Assembly: GCF_002213425.1 (NCBI RefSeq)
Contig: NZ_NJGV01000016.1
Location: forward strand, 1-59,569
Source of the DNA: Herbaspirillum aquaticum
GTDB taxonomy: Bacteria > Pseudomonadota > Gammaproteobacteria > Burkholderiales > Burkholderiaceae_D
Length of the DNA stretch: 59,569 bases
Reading direction: 5' to 3'
Shown here: positions 8,021 through 17,797 of the stretch, one piece after another
Layout: every line of letters starts with the position of its first letter
Numbering within the stretch: position 1 is the first letter of the stretch
Translations under genes and position numbers: made by a program
Notes under the pieces: model-generated
Databases searched by the model: none
The model's input: only the letters and a program-made list of their open reading frames with translations
Told to the model about the DNA's origin: nothing

Positions 8021-11000
8021 ATGCGCCGATTTTTTCAATTTGCGTCCCAACGCTCCGCCCCAGATCTGTGGGCCGATACCGCACCTGTGCGCGAGGAACT
8101 GTTCGGCATCGAGCGCCTAGAGCAGCATGCGCGCAGCCTCGCGACGGCTCAGTTAGTTAGCATCCATTCACCTCGGGTTCGGTCGTTGCACAATCGGTTG
8201 CGCGAAAACGCCGTTGATCTGCTACTGGCCTATCGCGCAGGTGCCGCAGAAGTGGCTGCTGGACGCCGTGTAGTCCCGGCCGCTGAATGGCTGCTGGATA
8301 ACTATCACGTTGTTGAAGCGCAGGTGCGCGAGATTCGCACTGACCTACCGCCCGGCTACTATAGGCAGTTGCCCAAGCTGGCAGATGGTCCGTTGGCGGG
8401 CTATCCACGCGTCTTCGGAATTGCGTGGGCATTCGTCGCCCACACCGACAGCCACTTCGATCCTGCCGTCCTCCGCCGCTTTATTGCAGCCTACCAGGAG
8501 GTCCAACCACTGGACATCAGCGAACTATGGGCTGTGGCGATCACCCTACGTATCGTGCTGGTGGAGAACTTGCGCCGATTGGCCGATCAGATCACTGTCG
8601 GACGCGCGGCACGCGCCGATGCCCAAAGGCTCGCTGACCGCTTGCTGGAACCGGGCGCAGCCTATGCCGCGTTGAACCAGGATATCGCCACGCGCGCGAG
8701 CAGCCCTGTGTCCGAACTTTTCGCGGCACAGCTCGCCAAGCGTCTGCGCGACCAGGACCCGCGCGTCACGCCTGCCCTACAGTGGCTGGATGAGCGGCTG
8801 CGTGACCAGGGCACGGATGCTGACCAGGCTATCCTGCATGCACAGCAGCGTCAGGGTGCCTCCAACGTCTCGGTGCGCAACGTCATCACCAGCATGCGCT
8901 TGATGTCTGATTTCGACTGGGCAGATATGTTCGAGAGCACTAGCTTAGTGGACACGCGTCTGCGCGCTAGCAGCACCTTCGCGGAGATGGATTTCCCCAC
9001 ACGCAATCGCTACCGTACGGCGATCGAGCAACTGGCTCGGGGATCACCGTTATCCGAACTCGCTATTGTTGAGCGAGCGTTGGCGCTGGCGCAGGCGGCT
9101 TCGCCGAAGTCGCCCGAGCTTCTCGTCCAGAACTCCAGCAGGATAGATCCCGGTCATTACCTGATCGCCGAGGGACGCAGCGAATTAGAGCATGCCATCG
9201 GATTTCGGCCGCCACTGGTTCTTCGCATCGACCGTTTTAGCGTCCGCGTGGGGCTTAGCGGATACGTGACCGCCATCCTCGCGCTTGCGGCCGTGCTGCT
9301 GGGTCTCGCGTTCTGGGCCATGTTTGGCATCGGCAGCTTGACGATAGCTCCCACAGGGCTGCTGGCGGTGCTCGCAATGGCCGCATTCATTCCCGCGACG
9401 GAGGTAGCCACAGCGCTGGTCCAGCGCGCAATTGCGTCCCGCGCTGGCGCAGTGACGCTCCCGGCTTTGGCGCTGGCCGACGGGGTTCCAACCCATTTGC
9501 GCACACTAGTTGTCGTGCCCACGCTGCTCTCCGGCGAGGCGGAACTGCGCCGGCATATCGAGAGCCTTGAAGTTCACCATCTGTCTGGTGCCGGTGGTGA
9601 CCTATCTTTTGCTCTGCTATCGGACGGCCTTGATGCAGATTCGGAAGTGCTAGACGGCGACGCCTACCTGATCGGCATTGCGCAGGATGCCATCGACGCA
9701 CTTAACCAACGGTATGGACCAGCACCAGGTGGTAAGCGCTTTTACCTGTTGCACCGGCAGCGCCGATTCAACGCAAGCGAAAACCGATGGATGGGATGGG
9801 AGCGTAAGCGTGGAAAGCTCCATGAACTCAATCGATTATTGCGCGGCGCAACTGACACCAGTTTTATGTCGCTGGGTGGTGCTGCCGACAAAGCTCATCA
9901 ACCCGAGATCCTTGCCAGAGTGCGCTACGTCATTACGTTGGACGCCGACACCCGACTGCCCCGTGACGCAGCGCTGCGCCTGATCGGCAAGATGGCTCAC
10001 CCCTTGAACTGTGTGCGCTGGAACAATGCTGAACAGCGTGTAGTGGGCGGTTACGCCATCTTGCAACCACGCGTGACACCAACACTGCCATTGGGCCGCG
10101 AGGGATCGCTCTATCAGTGCATTTCGGCCGGTTCGGGTGGCATGGACCCCTACGCGTCCGCCGTGTCTGACGTTTACCAGGACCTTTTCGGTGAGGGATC
10201 CTACACCGGTAAAGGCATCTACGACGTCGATGCCTTCGAGGCAGCGCTTGCTGGGCGTATTCCTGAGAATACGATGCTTAGCCACGACCTGTTCGAAGGC
10301 GTGTTCGCTCGCGCGGGGCTTGCCTCGGACGTCGAAGTGGTCGAAGAATTCCCTGCCCGCTACGACGTCGCTGCCAGGCGCCAACACCGCTGGACGCGCG
10401 GCGACTGGCAACTCCTGCCCTGGATACTCGGGCGACGCCATTCAGGTGCGACCCTACCGCCAGTGGGCCGCTGGAAAATGATCGACAACTTGCGGCGCTC
10501 CCTGCTGGCGCCCACGAGCCTACTGGCTCTAGCGCTGTGCGCTTGGTTGCCCTGGCCTCAATCATTACAAGCCATGGGGATGCTGGTACTGGCACTGGCA
10601 GTGCCGTTCTTTCTGCCCCACATCTCCGGACTAGCGCCAACGCGCGCGGGCATCGGGCTGAGTAGCCAACTACGCCGGTTGGCCAGCGATCTTCGGTTAG
10701 CCGTAATGCAGACACTCTGGACGCTAGCTCTGCTTCCGGATCAGACCTGGCGCACGATGGATGCTATTACGCGTACCCTGATCAGACTCTACGCGACGCA
10801 TCGGCATCTGCTGGAATGGACAACCGCAGCCCAGTCCGCCGCTCGCCCGCGCCCCGGTATAACTGGCTTCTATGGCCAGATGGCCGGTGGCGTGCTGTTG
10901 GCCCTAGTATTCGCCATGGGCGTTAGCGTGTTCTTTCCTGCAGCATGCGCAATTGCGTTGCCGCTGTCGGCGCTCTGGGTCGCAGCGCCGGTCTTGGCCT

Positions 11001-14000
11001 GGCGCGTCAGCCGCCGTCCGCCGATCGTGACATCCGGTGCGCCCGAACTCACAGATACCTTGGCCCTACGGCTTACTGCACGTCGCACTTGGCGTTTTTT
11101 CGAAACCTTCGTGACGCCGGCTGAGCACATGCTTCCACCGGACAATTTTCAGGAAGATCCGAAGCCAGTGATCGCTCACCGCACCTCGCCTACCAACATA
11201 GGCTTGTACTTGCTGTCGACGGTGGCGGCCCGCGATTTTGGCTGGGCTGGTGCCCTGCAGACTTGCGAGCGCCTGGAAGCGGCTTTCGTCAGCTTGCAGA
11301 CATTGGAAAGGTTCCGAGGCCATTTCTACAACTGGTATGACACGCGCACGAACCAGGTGCTTGCACCGGCCTATGTGTCGTCTGTGGACAGCGGTAACCT
11401 CGCCGGCCACTTGATCGTACTGGCTAATGCCTGCGAAGAATGGATGGGTGCGTCGCTGTCGACGGATTGGACGGAGGGTGCGAGCGACGCACTCGCGCTA
11501 GCCCGGGAGTCGGCGTCTGCTAAACCTTCGACCCAAGGGGCACAGGGACAGCGACTGCTGAGCGTCCTTGCCGAGATCGAGGCAGGGTTCCACGATCCTG
11601 CCAGCATGTCACTTCCGGTATTTCAGCGCCTGGCCGATAAGGCGGCAGAAGAAGCGCAGGCGCTGGTCCCAGCAATACAAGCGGAAGGTGACGACCTGCT
11701 ATTCTGGACCAATGCGCTGCAAGGGCGGATCGAGCAACAGGCACGCGACGCTAAGTCATTCGGCGTCGCGGCGAATGCTATCGATGCCCGCTGGCAGGCG
11801 TTGGCGCAACAGGCGCGTGCGCTAGCGCTAGGGATGGACTTCGCCTTCTTGTTGGATCCTGAACGCAAACTGCTTTCCATAGGTTATGCCGCAGTGGAGA
11901 ACGTGCTCGATCCCAACTGCTATGACCTATTAGCCTCTGAGGCGCGACTAGCCAGCCTCTTCTCAATCGCCAAGGGCGACGTATCCACGCGCCACTGGTT
12001 CCGCTTGGATCGGACAGCCATCCCCGTAGGACGTGGATCGGCCCTGGTATCTTGGTCAGGGTCGATGTTCGAGTATCTGATGCCCTCGCTGGTGATGCGC
12101 GCACCGGCAGGTAGCCTACTGGAGCAGACCAATCGCCTGATCGTGCAGCACCAGATGGCCTACGGTCGGCGGATGAGCGTGCCGTGGGGCATCTCCGAGT
12201 CGGCGTACAACGCTCGCGACCTGGAATTCACTTACCAGTACTCCAACTTTGGCGTGCCAGGCCTGGGCCTAAAACGGGGGCTGGCTCAGGATCTGGTGAT
12301 CGCGCCTTACGCGACCGGTCTCGCTACCATGGTCGATGCACCGCTCGCACAACGCAACTTTGAGTACCTGCAGACGCTTGGTGCGCTCGGGCGCTATGGC
12401 TTTTACGAGGCGCTGGACTTCACCCGTGCCCGCCTGCCCGGCGGGTCGCAGGTCGCCATCGTACGCAGCTTTATGGCGCATCACCAGGGCATGACACTTG
12501 TCGCAATCGCCAATACGCTCCAGGGCGCTCGCATGCGGGAACGCTTCCATCGTGAACCGATGATCCAGGCCTGCGAATTGCTGTTGCACGAGCGTATGCC
12601 GCGCCTCGTCTCTGTGGCGCGTGCGCGCGCTGAAGAGGTGCTGTCTGGCGCAACCAATCCACATGGTGACTTACATGCGGTACGGCACATAGACCCGTCT
12701 GTTACGGCGGCCCCTGCTACGCACCTGCTGTCCAACGGGCGTTATGCCGTCATGCTCACCGCAGCGGGTGCTGGCTATAGCCGCTGGCGTGAGTTGGCTG
12801 TGACGCGCTGGCGCGAAGACGCGACCCGCGACGACTGGGGCGCCTACGTCTATCTACGTGACACGGATACCGGTCAGATATGGTCCGCTGCGGCGCAGCC
12901 GCTGGCCATGTCACCCGACAGCTACGAGGTAGTCTTCGCCGAGGACCACGCCGCCTTTACGCGGCACGACGGCAGCCTGACGACCACAATGGAGGTGCTG
13001 GTGTCCGCCGAAGTTGACGGCGAGGTACGCCGCGTCACAGTCGTCAATACAGGCCGCAAGACTCGTGAAATCGAACTCACCTCCTACTCTGAGGTGGTGT
13101 TGGCGTCGCCCGCGGGTGATGATGCCCATCCGGCCTTCTCCAAGATGTTCGTGCAGACTGAATATCTCCCAGAGTTCGGTGCCCTAATCGCTACGCGACG
13201 CCCTCGCGGGCCGCACGAGCAGCGGATCTGGGCCGCACACTTCGCCGTGGTCGAAGGCATCGTCACGGCACCCGTGCAGTACGAATCCGACCGGGCACGG
13301 TTCCTGGGCCGAGGTCGTACATCCGCCACGGCGCAAGCCATGGCGGACGGAGCCATGCTGTCTGGTACGGCCGGTACGGTACTCGATCCGGTTTTCTCGG
13401 TGCGACACCGCGTGCGTATCGCGCCCGGTCGTATGGCGCGCCTCGCCTTCTGGACGCTGGTGGCGCCTACTCGCGAAGCGCTACTGGAATTGGTGGACCA
13501 GCACCATGACCGTAGCGCCTTCGAGCGTGCTCGGACCTTGGCCTGGACGCAGGCCCAGGTACAGTTGCGACACATCGGCGTCGAAGCCGACGAAGCCGCA
13601 GACTTCCAGCGGCTGGCGGCACCTATCCTCTATGCGGATACACGCTTCCGCCCACCGGCCGAGGAGATCGCTCGTGGTGCAGGCCCGCAGTCGGGCTTGT
13701 GGCGGCACTCGGTCTCCGGCGACTTGCCAATCGTGGTGTTGCGAATCGATGACATCGAGGATATTGCTCAGGTGCGCCAACTACTTCGTGCGCACGAGTA
13801 CTGGCGAATGAAGGGGCTGAGCGTCGATCTGGTGATCGTTAATGAGCGAGCTTCCTCTTATGTGCAGGATCTGCAGTCCGCTATCGAAACGGCCGTGCGC
13901 CGGAGCCAGTCGCCCCTTCGACCACACGGCGAGACGATAGCCCAGGGGGTGGTCCATACACTGCGCGCAGATCTGATGGATGTGTCAGCCAGGGCCTTAC

Positions 14001-16582
14001 TGCATTCAGCAGCTCGCGTGCTGCTGCTAGCGCGTCGGGGCGACATCGCTCGGCAAATCGGTCTTCTGCCGGAGACGGTGCACTACGCGAGTGCAGCGCT
14101 CGAATTAGCTACCTATACCCAATCTTCCAACCTGACGAGGCAGGGGCAGAGCACAGACACGGTGCGGCTGGAGTTCTTCAACGGACTCGGTGGCTTCGAT
14201 CAGGACGGTCGCGAATACGTCACCGTACTCACCGACGGACAGACCACCCCCGCCCCCTGGATCAACGTCATCGCCAACCCTGCCTTCGGCTTCCAGGTCT
14301 CGGCCGATGGCAGTGCAAGTACTTGGGCTGGTAACAGCCGTGAGAATCAACTTACCCCATGGTCCAACGATCCAGTGATCGATCCGACCGGCGAGGCGTT
14401 CTTCGTACGAGACGAGTCGAGCGGCGAGCTCTGGAGCCCTACAGCGCAGCCAATCCGCGACGGCGGTACCTACGTTGCACGCCACGGTCATGGCTATAGC
14501 CGCTTCACGCACGAGGCGCACGGTATCGCGCTTGAACTGCTGCAGTTCGTGCCACTGGACGACCCAATTAAGGTGTCGCGCCTCACCTTACGCAATCTCA
14601 GCCCACAGACGCGGCGCCTATCCGTCACGGCCTATGCAGAATGGGTGTTGGGCGCCTCGCGTGCGGTTTGCGCACCCTTCATCCTTACCGAGATCGATGC
14701 AGCCAGCGGCGTGCTGCTGGCGCGCAATCCCTGGAGCACAGCCTTTCCGGGTAGAGTCGCTTTCGCCGATCTCGGGGGCCGGCAGACCGCTTGGACCGCT
14801 GACCGTAAGGAATTCCTTGGCCATCGCGGCAGTCTGGCGGCACCCGCTGCATTGCAGAGCCAGGCGTCCCTATCCGGTACGGTGGGTGCGGGCCTGGATC
14901 CCTGCGCTGTGCTGCAGTGCAGCCTAGTGCTGCGGCCCGGCGAGTCGGTAGACATCATCGCTCTACTCGGGCAATGCGGCAGCGCGCAGGAAAGTTTGGA
15001 ACTAGCGGCGCGCTGGCGTGAGACTGATCTGGAGGCCGAACTGCAGCGGGTGCGTGACCATTGGGAAGGGCTGCTCGGTGCCGTGCAAGTGCGCACGCCA
15101 GACCGCGCGATGGACATCCTGCTCAACGGTTGGCTTCTCTACCAGACGCTGGCCTGCCGCATCTGGGCCCGCTCGGCGTTCTATCAGGCCAGCGGTGCCT
15201 ACGGCTTTCGAGACCAACTGCAGGATGGCATGGCGCTCACATTCGCGCGTCCTGAAGAAACGCGTCAACACTTGCTGCGCGCGGCAGGCCGTCAGTTCCT
15301 CGAAGGTGACGTGCAACATTGGTGGCTGCCGCATTCGGGCCAAGGCGTGCGCACGCGAATCTCGGACGACCGCATCTGGCTGGCTTTCGCCGCGGCCAGC
15401 TATGTGATCGTCTCGGGCGATACAGCGGTACTTGACGAATCCATCGCCTTCCTGGACGGCCCCGCGCTGCAGGTAGGCGAACATGATGCCTTTTTCCAGC
15501 CGATGCCTGCAGGCATCTCTACAACGCTGTTTGAGCACTGCGCGCGCGCATTGGACCAGAGTATCGACCTCACTGGCGAATTAGGGCTGCCGCTGATGGG
15601 GACCGGCGATTGGAACGATGGCATGAATCGTGTGGGCCAGGAAGGCCGGGGGCAGAGCGTTTGGCTCGGCTGGCTGCAGGTACGCACACTGATCCTATTC
15701 GCTCCTCTGGCAGAGGAACGCGACCCCACTCGTGCCGCGCGCTGGCGGAGCCATGTCCAGTCTGTGACGGCCTCGCTGGAGCGCGAGGCCTGGGACGGCG
15801 CCTGGTATCGGCGCGCCATATTCGACGATGGCACGTGGCTGGGCAGCCGCCACAGCGAGGAATGCCGCATCGATTCGATCGCCCAATCCTGGGCCGTACT
15901 GTCAGGAGTCGCCGATCCTGGCCACGCACAGATGGCGATGGACTCGCTGCGCTCGCACCTGGTGCTGCCAGAGGCGGGGCTGGCGTTGCTCTTTACCCCA
16001 CCTTTTGACCACACACAGAGCGACCCTGGCTACATCTTGGGTTACCCGCCGGGCTTACGTGAGAATGGAGGTCAATACAGCCACGCGGCCATGTGGGCCA
16101 TCCTAGCGTTCACGCAGTTACGCGGCGACCCGCAGGCGGGCGAGCACGCCCATGCCCTGTTCGCTTTGGTCAATCCTATCAACCATGCTCGGACACCTGC
16201 TCAGACGGCGCGCTACCGCGTGGAACCGTACGTGGTGGCTGCGGATGTGTATTCGGTATCGCCGCACGAGGGCCGGGGCGGCTGGACCTGGTACACCGGT
16301 GCCGCCGGCTGGATGCACCGTGCGGGTATGGAGGGGATTCTAGGCATTCGCCGGGAAGGCGAGGTGTTAATCCTCGATCCGTGTATTCCAGCCGGATGGC
16401 CTGGCTTTGAGGCAAAAATCGTCTTGGGTGCGGCACGCTACATCATCCAGGTCGAATCGCCGGGGATGCGCTGCGTCGGTATCTCGGCAGCTGAACTGGA
16501 CGGCATGCCACTCACCTGCGATGGTGGCGCATTGCGAGTGCCCGTCACACCAGGTGAGCATCGGCTGGTGGCTACGGTGTGA
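8021..16582 (+). CDS. ndvB: Cyclic beta-1,2-glucan synthase (NdvB/ChvB type)
   Basis: A 2853-residue inner-membrane enzyme, the usual length for NdvB/ChvB. It initiates, elongates, length-controls and cyclises beta-1,2-glucan from UDP-glucose for the periplasm. Membrane segments lie near residues 413-467, 827-866 and 950-995. The family GT84 transferase region has LDADTRLP (640-647) and RRQHRWTRGDW (about 786-796). A glycoamylase-like domain covers roughly 1275-1540. Two carbohydrate-binding/supersandwich blocks follow. The GH94 phosphorylase region carries GTGDWNDGMN (2527-2536) with its acid Asp. The ATG at 8021 has AAAGG upstream. In rhizobia these glucans serve hypo-osmotic adaptation and plant infection. 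No separate exporter (ndvA) is seen nearby. The frame is intact, so the enzyme should be active. Confidence 0.95.
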   Translation: MRRFFQFASQRSAPDLWADTAPVREELFGIERLEQHARSLATAQLVSIHSPRVRSLHNRLRENAVDLLLAYRAGAAEVAAGRRVVPAAEWLLDNYHVVEAQVREIRTDLPPGYYRQLPKLADGPLAGYPRVFGIAWAFVAHTDSHFDPAVLRRFIAAYQEVQPLDISELWAVAITLRIVLVENLRRLADQITVGRAARADAQRLADRLLEPGAAYAALNQDIATRASSPVSELFAAQLAKRLRDQDPRVTPALQWLDERLRDQGTDADQAILHAQQRQGASNVSVRNVITSMRLMSDFDWADMFESTSLVDTRLRASSTFAEMDFPTRNRYRTAIEQLARGSPLSELAIVERALALAQAASPKSPELLVQNSSRIDPGHYLIAEGRSELEHAIGFRPPLVLRIDRFSVRVGLSGYVTAILALAAVLLGLAFWAMFGIGSLTIAPTGLLAVLAMAAFIPATEVATALVQRAIASRAGAVTLPALALADGVPTHLRTLVVVPTLLSGEAELRRHIESLEVHHLSGAGGDLSFALLSDGLDADSEVLDGDAYLIGIAQDAIDALNQRYGPAPGGKRFYLLHRQRRFNASENRWMGWERKRGKLHELNRLLRGATDTSFMSLGGAADKAHQPEILARVRYVITLDADTRLPRDAALRLIGKMAHPLNCVRWNNAEQRVVGGYAILQPRVTPTLPLGREGSLYQCISAGSGGMDPYASAVSDVYQDLFGEGSYTGKGIYDVDAFEAALAGRIPENTMLSHDLFEGVFARAGLASDVEVVEEFPARYDVAARRQHRWTRGDWQLLPWILGRRHSGATLPPVGRWKMIDNLRRSLLAPTSLLALALCAWLPWPQSLQAMGMLVLALAVPFFLPHISGLAPTRAGIGLSSQLRRLASDLRLAVMQTLWTLALLPDQTWRTMDAITRTLIRLYATHRHLLEWTTAAQSAARPRPGITGFYGQMAGGVLLALVFAMGVSVFFPAACAIALPLSALWVAAPVLAWRVSRRPPIVTSGAPELTDTLALRLTARRTWRFFETFVTPAEHMLPPDNFQEDPKPVIAHRTSPTNIGLYLLSTVAARDFGWAGALQTCERLEAAFVSLQTLERFRGHFYNWYDTRTNQVLAPAYVSSVDSGNLAGHLIVLANACEEWMGASLSTDWTEGASDALALARESASAKPSTQGAQGQRLLSVLAEIEAGFHDPASMSLPVFQRLADKAAEEAQALVPAIQAEGDDLLFWTNALQGRIEQQARDAKSFGVAANAIDARWQALAQQARALALGMDFAFLLDPERKLLSIGYAAVENVLDPNCYDLLASEARLASLFSIAKGDVSTRHWFRLDRTAIPVGRGSALVSWSGSMFEYLMPSLVMRAPAGSLLEQTNRLIVQHQMAYGRRMSVPWGISESAYNARDLEFTYQYSNFGVPGLGLKRGLAQDLVIAPYATGLATMVDAPLAQRNFEYLQTLGALGRYGFYEALDFTRARLPGGSQVAIVRSFMAHHQGMTLVAIANTLQGARMRERFHREPMIQACELLLHERMPRLVSVARARAEEVLSGATNPHGDLHAVRHIDPSVTAAPATHLLSNGRYAVMLTAAGAGYSRWRELAVTRWREDATRDDWGAYVYLRDTDTGQIWSAAAQPLAMSPDSYEVVFAEDHAAFTRHDGSLTTTMEVLVSAEVDGEVRRVTVVNTGRKTREIELTSYSEVVLASPAGDDAHPAFSKMFVQTEYLPEFGALIATRRPRGPHEQRIWAAHFAVVEGIVTAPVQYESDRARFLGRGRTSATAQAMADGAMLSGTAGTVLDPVFSVRHRVRIAPGRMARLAFWTLVAPTREALLELVDQHHDRSAFERARTLAWTQAQVQLRHIGVEADEAADFQRLAAPILYADTRFRPPAEEIARGAGPQSGLWRHSVSGDLPIVVLRIDDIEDIAQVRQLLRAHEYWRMKGLSVDLVIVNERASSYVQDLQSAIETAVRRSQSPLRPHGETIAQGVVHTLRADLMDVSARALLHSAARVLLLARRGDIARQIGLLPETVHYASAALELATYTQSSNLTRQGQSTDTVRLEFFNGLGGFDQDGREYVTVLTDGQTTPAPWINVIANPAFGFQVSADGSASTWAGNSRENQLTPWSNDPVIDPTGEAFFVRDESSGELWSPTAQPIRDGGTYVARHGHGYSRFTHEAHGIALELLQFVPLDDPIKVSRLTLRNLSPQTRRLSVTAYAEWVLGASRAVCAPFILTEIDAASGVLLARNPWSTAFPGRVAFADLGGRQTAWTADRKEFLGHRGSLAAPAALQSQASLSGTVGAGLDPCAVLQCSLVLRPGESVDIIALLGQCGSAQESLELAARWRETDLEAELQRVRDHWEGLLGAVQVRTPDRAMDILLNGWLLYQTLACRIWARSAFYQASGAYGFRDQLQDGMALTFARPEETRQHLLRAAGRQFLEGDVQHWWLPHSGQGVRTRISDDRIWLAFAAASYVIVSGDTAVLDESIAFLDGPALQVGEHDAFFQPMPAGISTTLFEHCARALDQSIDLTGELGLPLMGTGDWNDGMNRVGQEGRGQSVWLGWLQVRTLILFAPLAEERDPTRAARWRSHVQSVTASLEREAWDGAWYRRAIFDDGTWLGSRHSEECRIDSIAQSWAVLSGVADPGHAQMAMDSLRSHLVLPEAGLALLFTPPFDHTQSDPGYILGYPPGLRENGGQYSHAAMWAILAFTQLRGDPQAGEHAHALFALVNPINHARTPAQTARYRVEPYVVAADVYSVSPHEGRGGWTWYTGAAGWMHRAGMEGILGIRREGEVLILDPCIPAGWPGFEAKIVLGAARYIIQVESPGMRCVGISAAELDGMPLTCDGGALRVPVTPGEHRLVATV

Positions 16583-17030
16583 AGGTATGCTTGTCCCACT
16601 GACCCGGCAATGAAAGCCAGCAGAAAGCGGCTTCGACTTGTTCTTCACCGCCTTCGGGTGTCCATGTATTTTTTCTCTGACGCGTAACGGACCAGCCTCT
16701 CAAATGCGACAAACTCGTCGATGCTGGCCCAGGCCAGATCTGTGGCTCACCAGGTCATCGCAGCCCGTACATGCGGGAAAGATTATTAAAACAACAACTT
16801 TAAAGCGTATCGGAGTCGGCGCGCGCAGTTGCCCCCACCCCGCGCCTGCCCGCTAAACAGGTTGGTTTTGACTCAAATTCGCGTCAGGAGCCGAGGGCTG
16901 CCCAGCCTGGTTCGGCACCCCATCCGACCACCATCAAATCTGACGCATTTTGACGCACCTAGAGGGCATTTTTAATGCTGGACTATACTTGTGCAGAAAT
17001 CATCGAAACAACTCTATAGCGGGCCAAATA
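16583..17030. other. No gene recognised
   Basis: This 448-base gap after the glucan synthase has no convincing reading frame and no clear terminator. It may hold the promoter of the following broken gene, but I could not fix one. Confidence 0.5.
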
Positions 17031-17723
17031 ATGAGAAAGAAGGGGATTCCGGGATTGAAGCGAATCCGGGAAAAAAGAGAACAATCCAAGCAGCCCGGTT
17101 TTTTTGCGCGACATTGGTAGTACCTCACGTCTCTAGCCGTGGCATTGGGCTGGATGCTGACAAACAGTACAGCGGTCATGACCAATTTGCGAGAATTTCC
17201 GGACCTTGCTAGCGGCCTCAAAAACCAGGTCCTTGCATGGTATTACGATGATCAGGGCTGGACTGGCGCTTGGTCCGATGAGGTGGAAGGAATCATCGGC
17301 GAGAATCCGCTGACGGGCACAACGGCGCAAATCCGACTATCGGCAGAACATGGAGAAATTGGTGGAGAAATATCGACAAAACAACTTTGCGCGCGATTTC
17401 CTTTTTTTAACTTTGTGATGCTTGAGGGCTCGCTCAGTTTCGGTAAATTTCGTGGTATCGGCTGGGATTACCTCGCGGGAGAACGGGTTACGTTGTTCAC
17501 GTTCAAAATGCGACGCATAGATAATTCTTTGATGGAAGTTATTCCTATTCAGGATCCAGCTCATTTGCTACCTGAGAAGATGGTGCTAGCAAGACTGGTT
17601 ACCAGGAATTACCCGGCTGGCATGACCGCTGGCACTGAGCAGAAAGAATATTGCAAGGAAGAGAGAAAGTCGGCCTCCGAGAGACTCTTCAGGCAAGGTA
17701 ATCGCGATAAGGCCGATAAGTAG
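17031..17723 (+). pseudogene. Membrane-anchored unknown protein interrupted by an in-frame TAG
   Basis: From the ATG at 17031 the frame gives 29 residues of basic leader (MRKKGIPGLKRIREKREQ and on), then TAG at 17118-17120. It continues in the same frame with a hydrophobic segment (YLTSLAVALGWMLTNSTAV) and about 185 more residues to 17723. Basic leader, transmembrane segment and globular domain make a sensible whole, so the amber codon looks like a disabling mutation. Restart at GTG 17139 or ATG 17154 or 17178 would lose the anchor. The soluble part (AWYYDDQGWTGAWSDEVEG) is not a family I can name. Alternatives are read-through or a sequencing error. Confidence 0.5.
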
Positions 17724-17797
17724 GTGCCGTGGTGACGCGTTGTTTTTTGTAGGCGGCTAGGGCAGCACTCCTGCAAGTTCATTACCTCAAATGAGGT

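Noticed and set aside
16638..16856. 72-residue plus-strand frame after the glucan synthase
   Set aside because: It has no ribosome site and random-looking composition.
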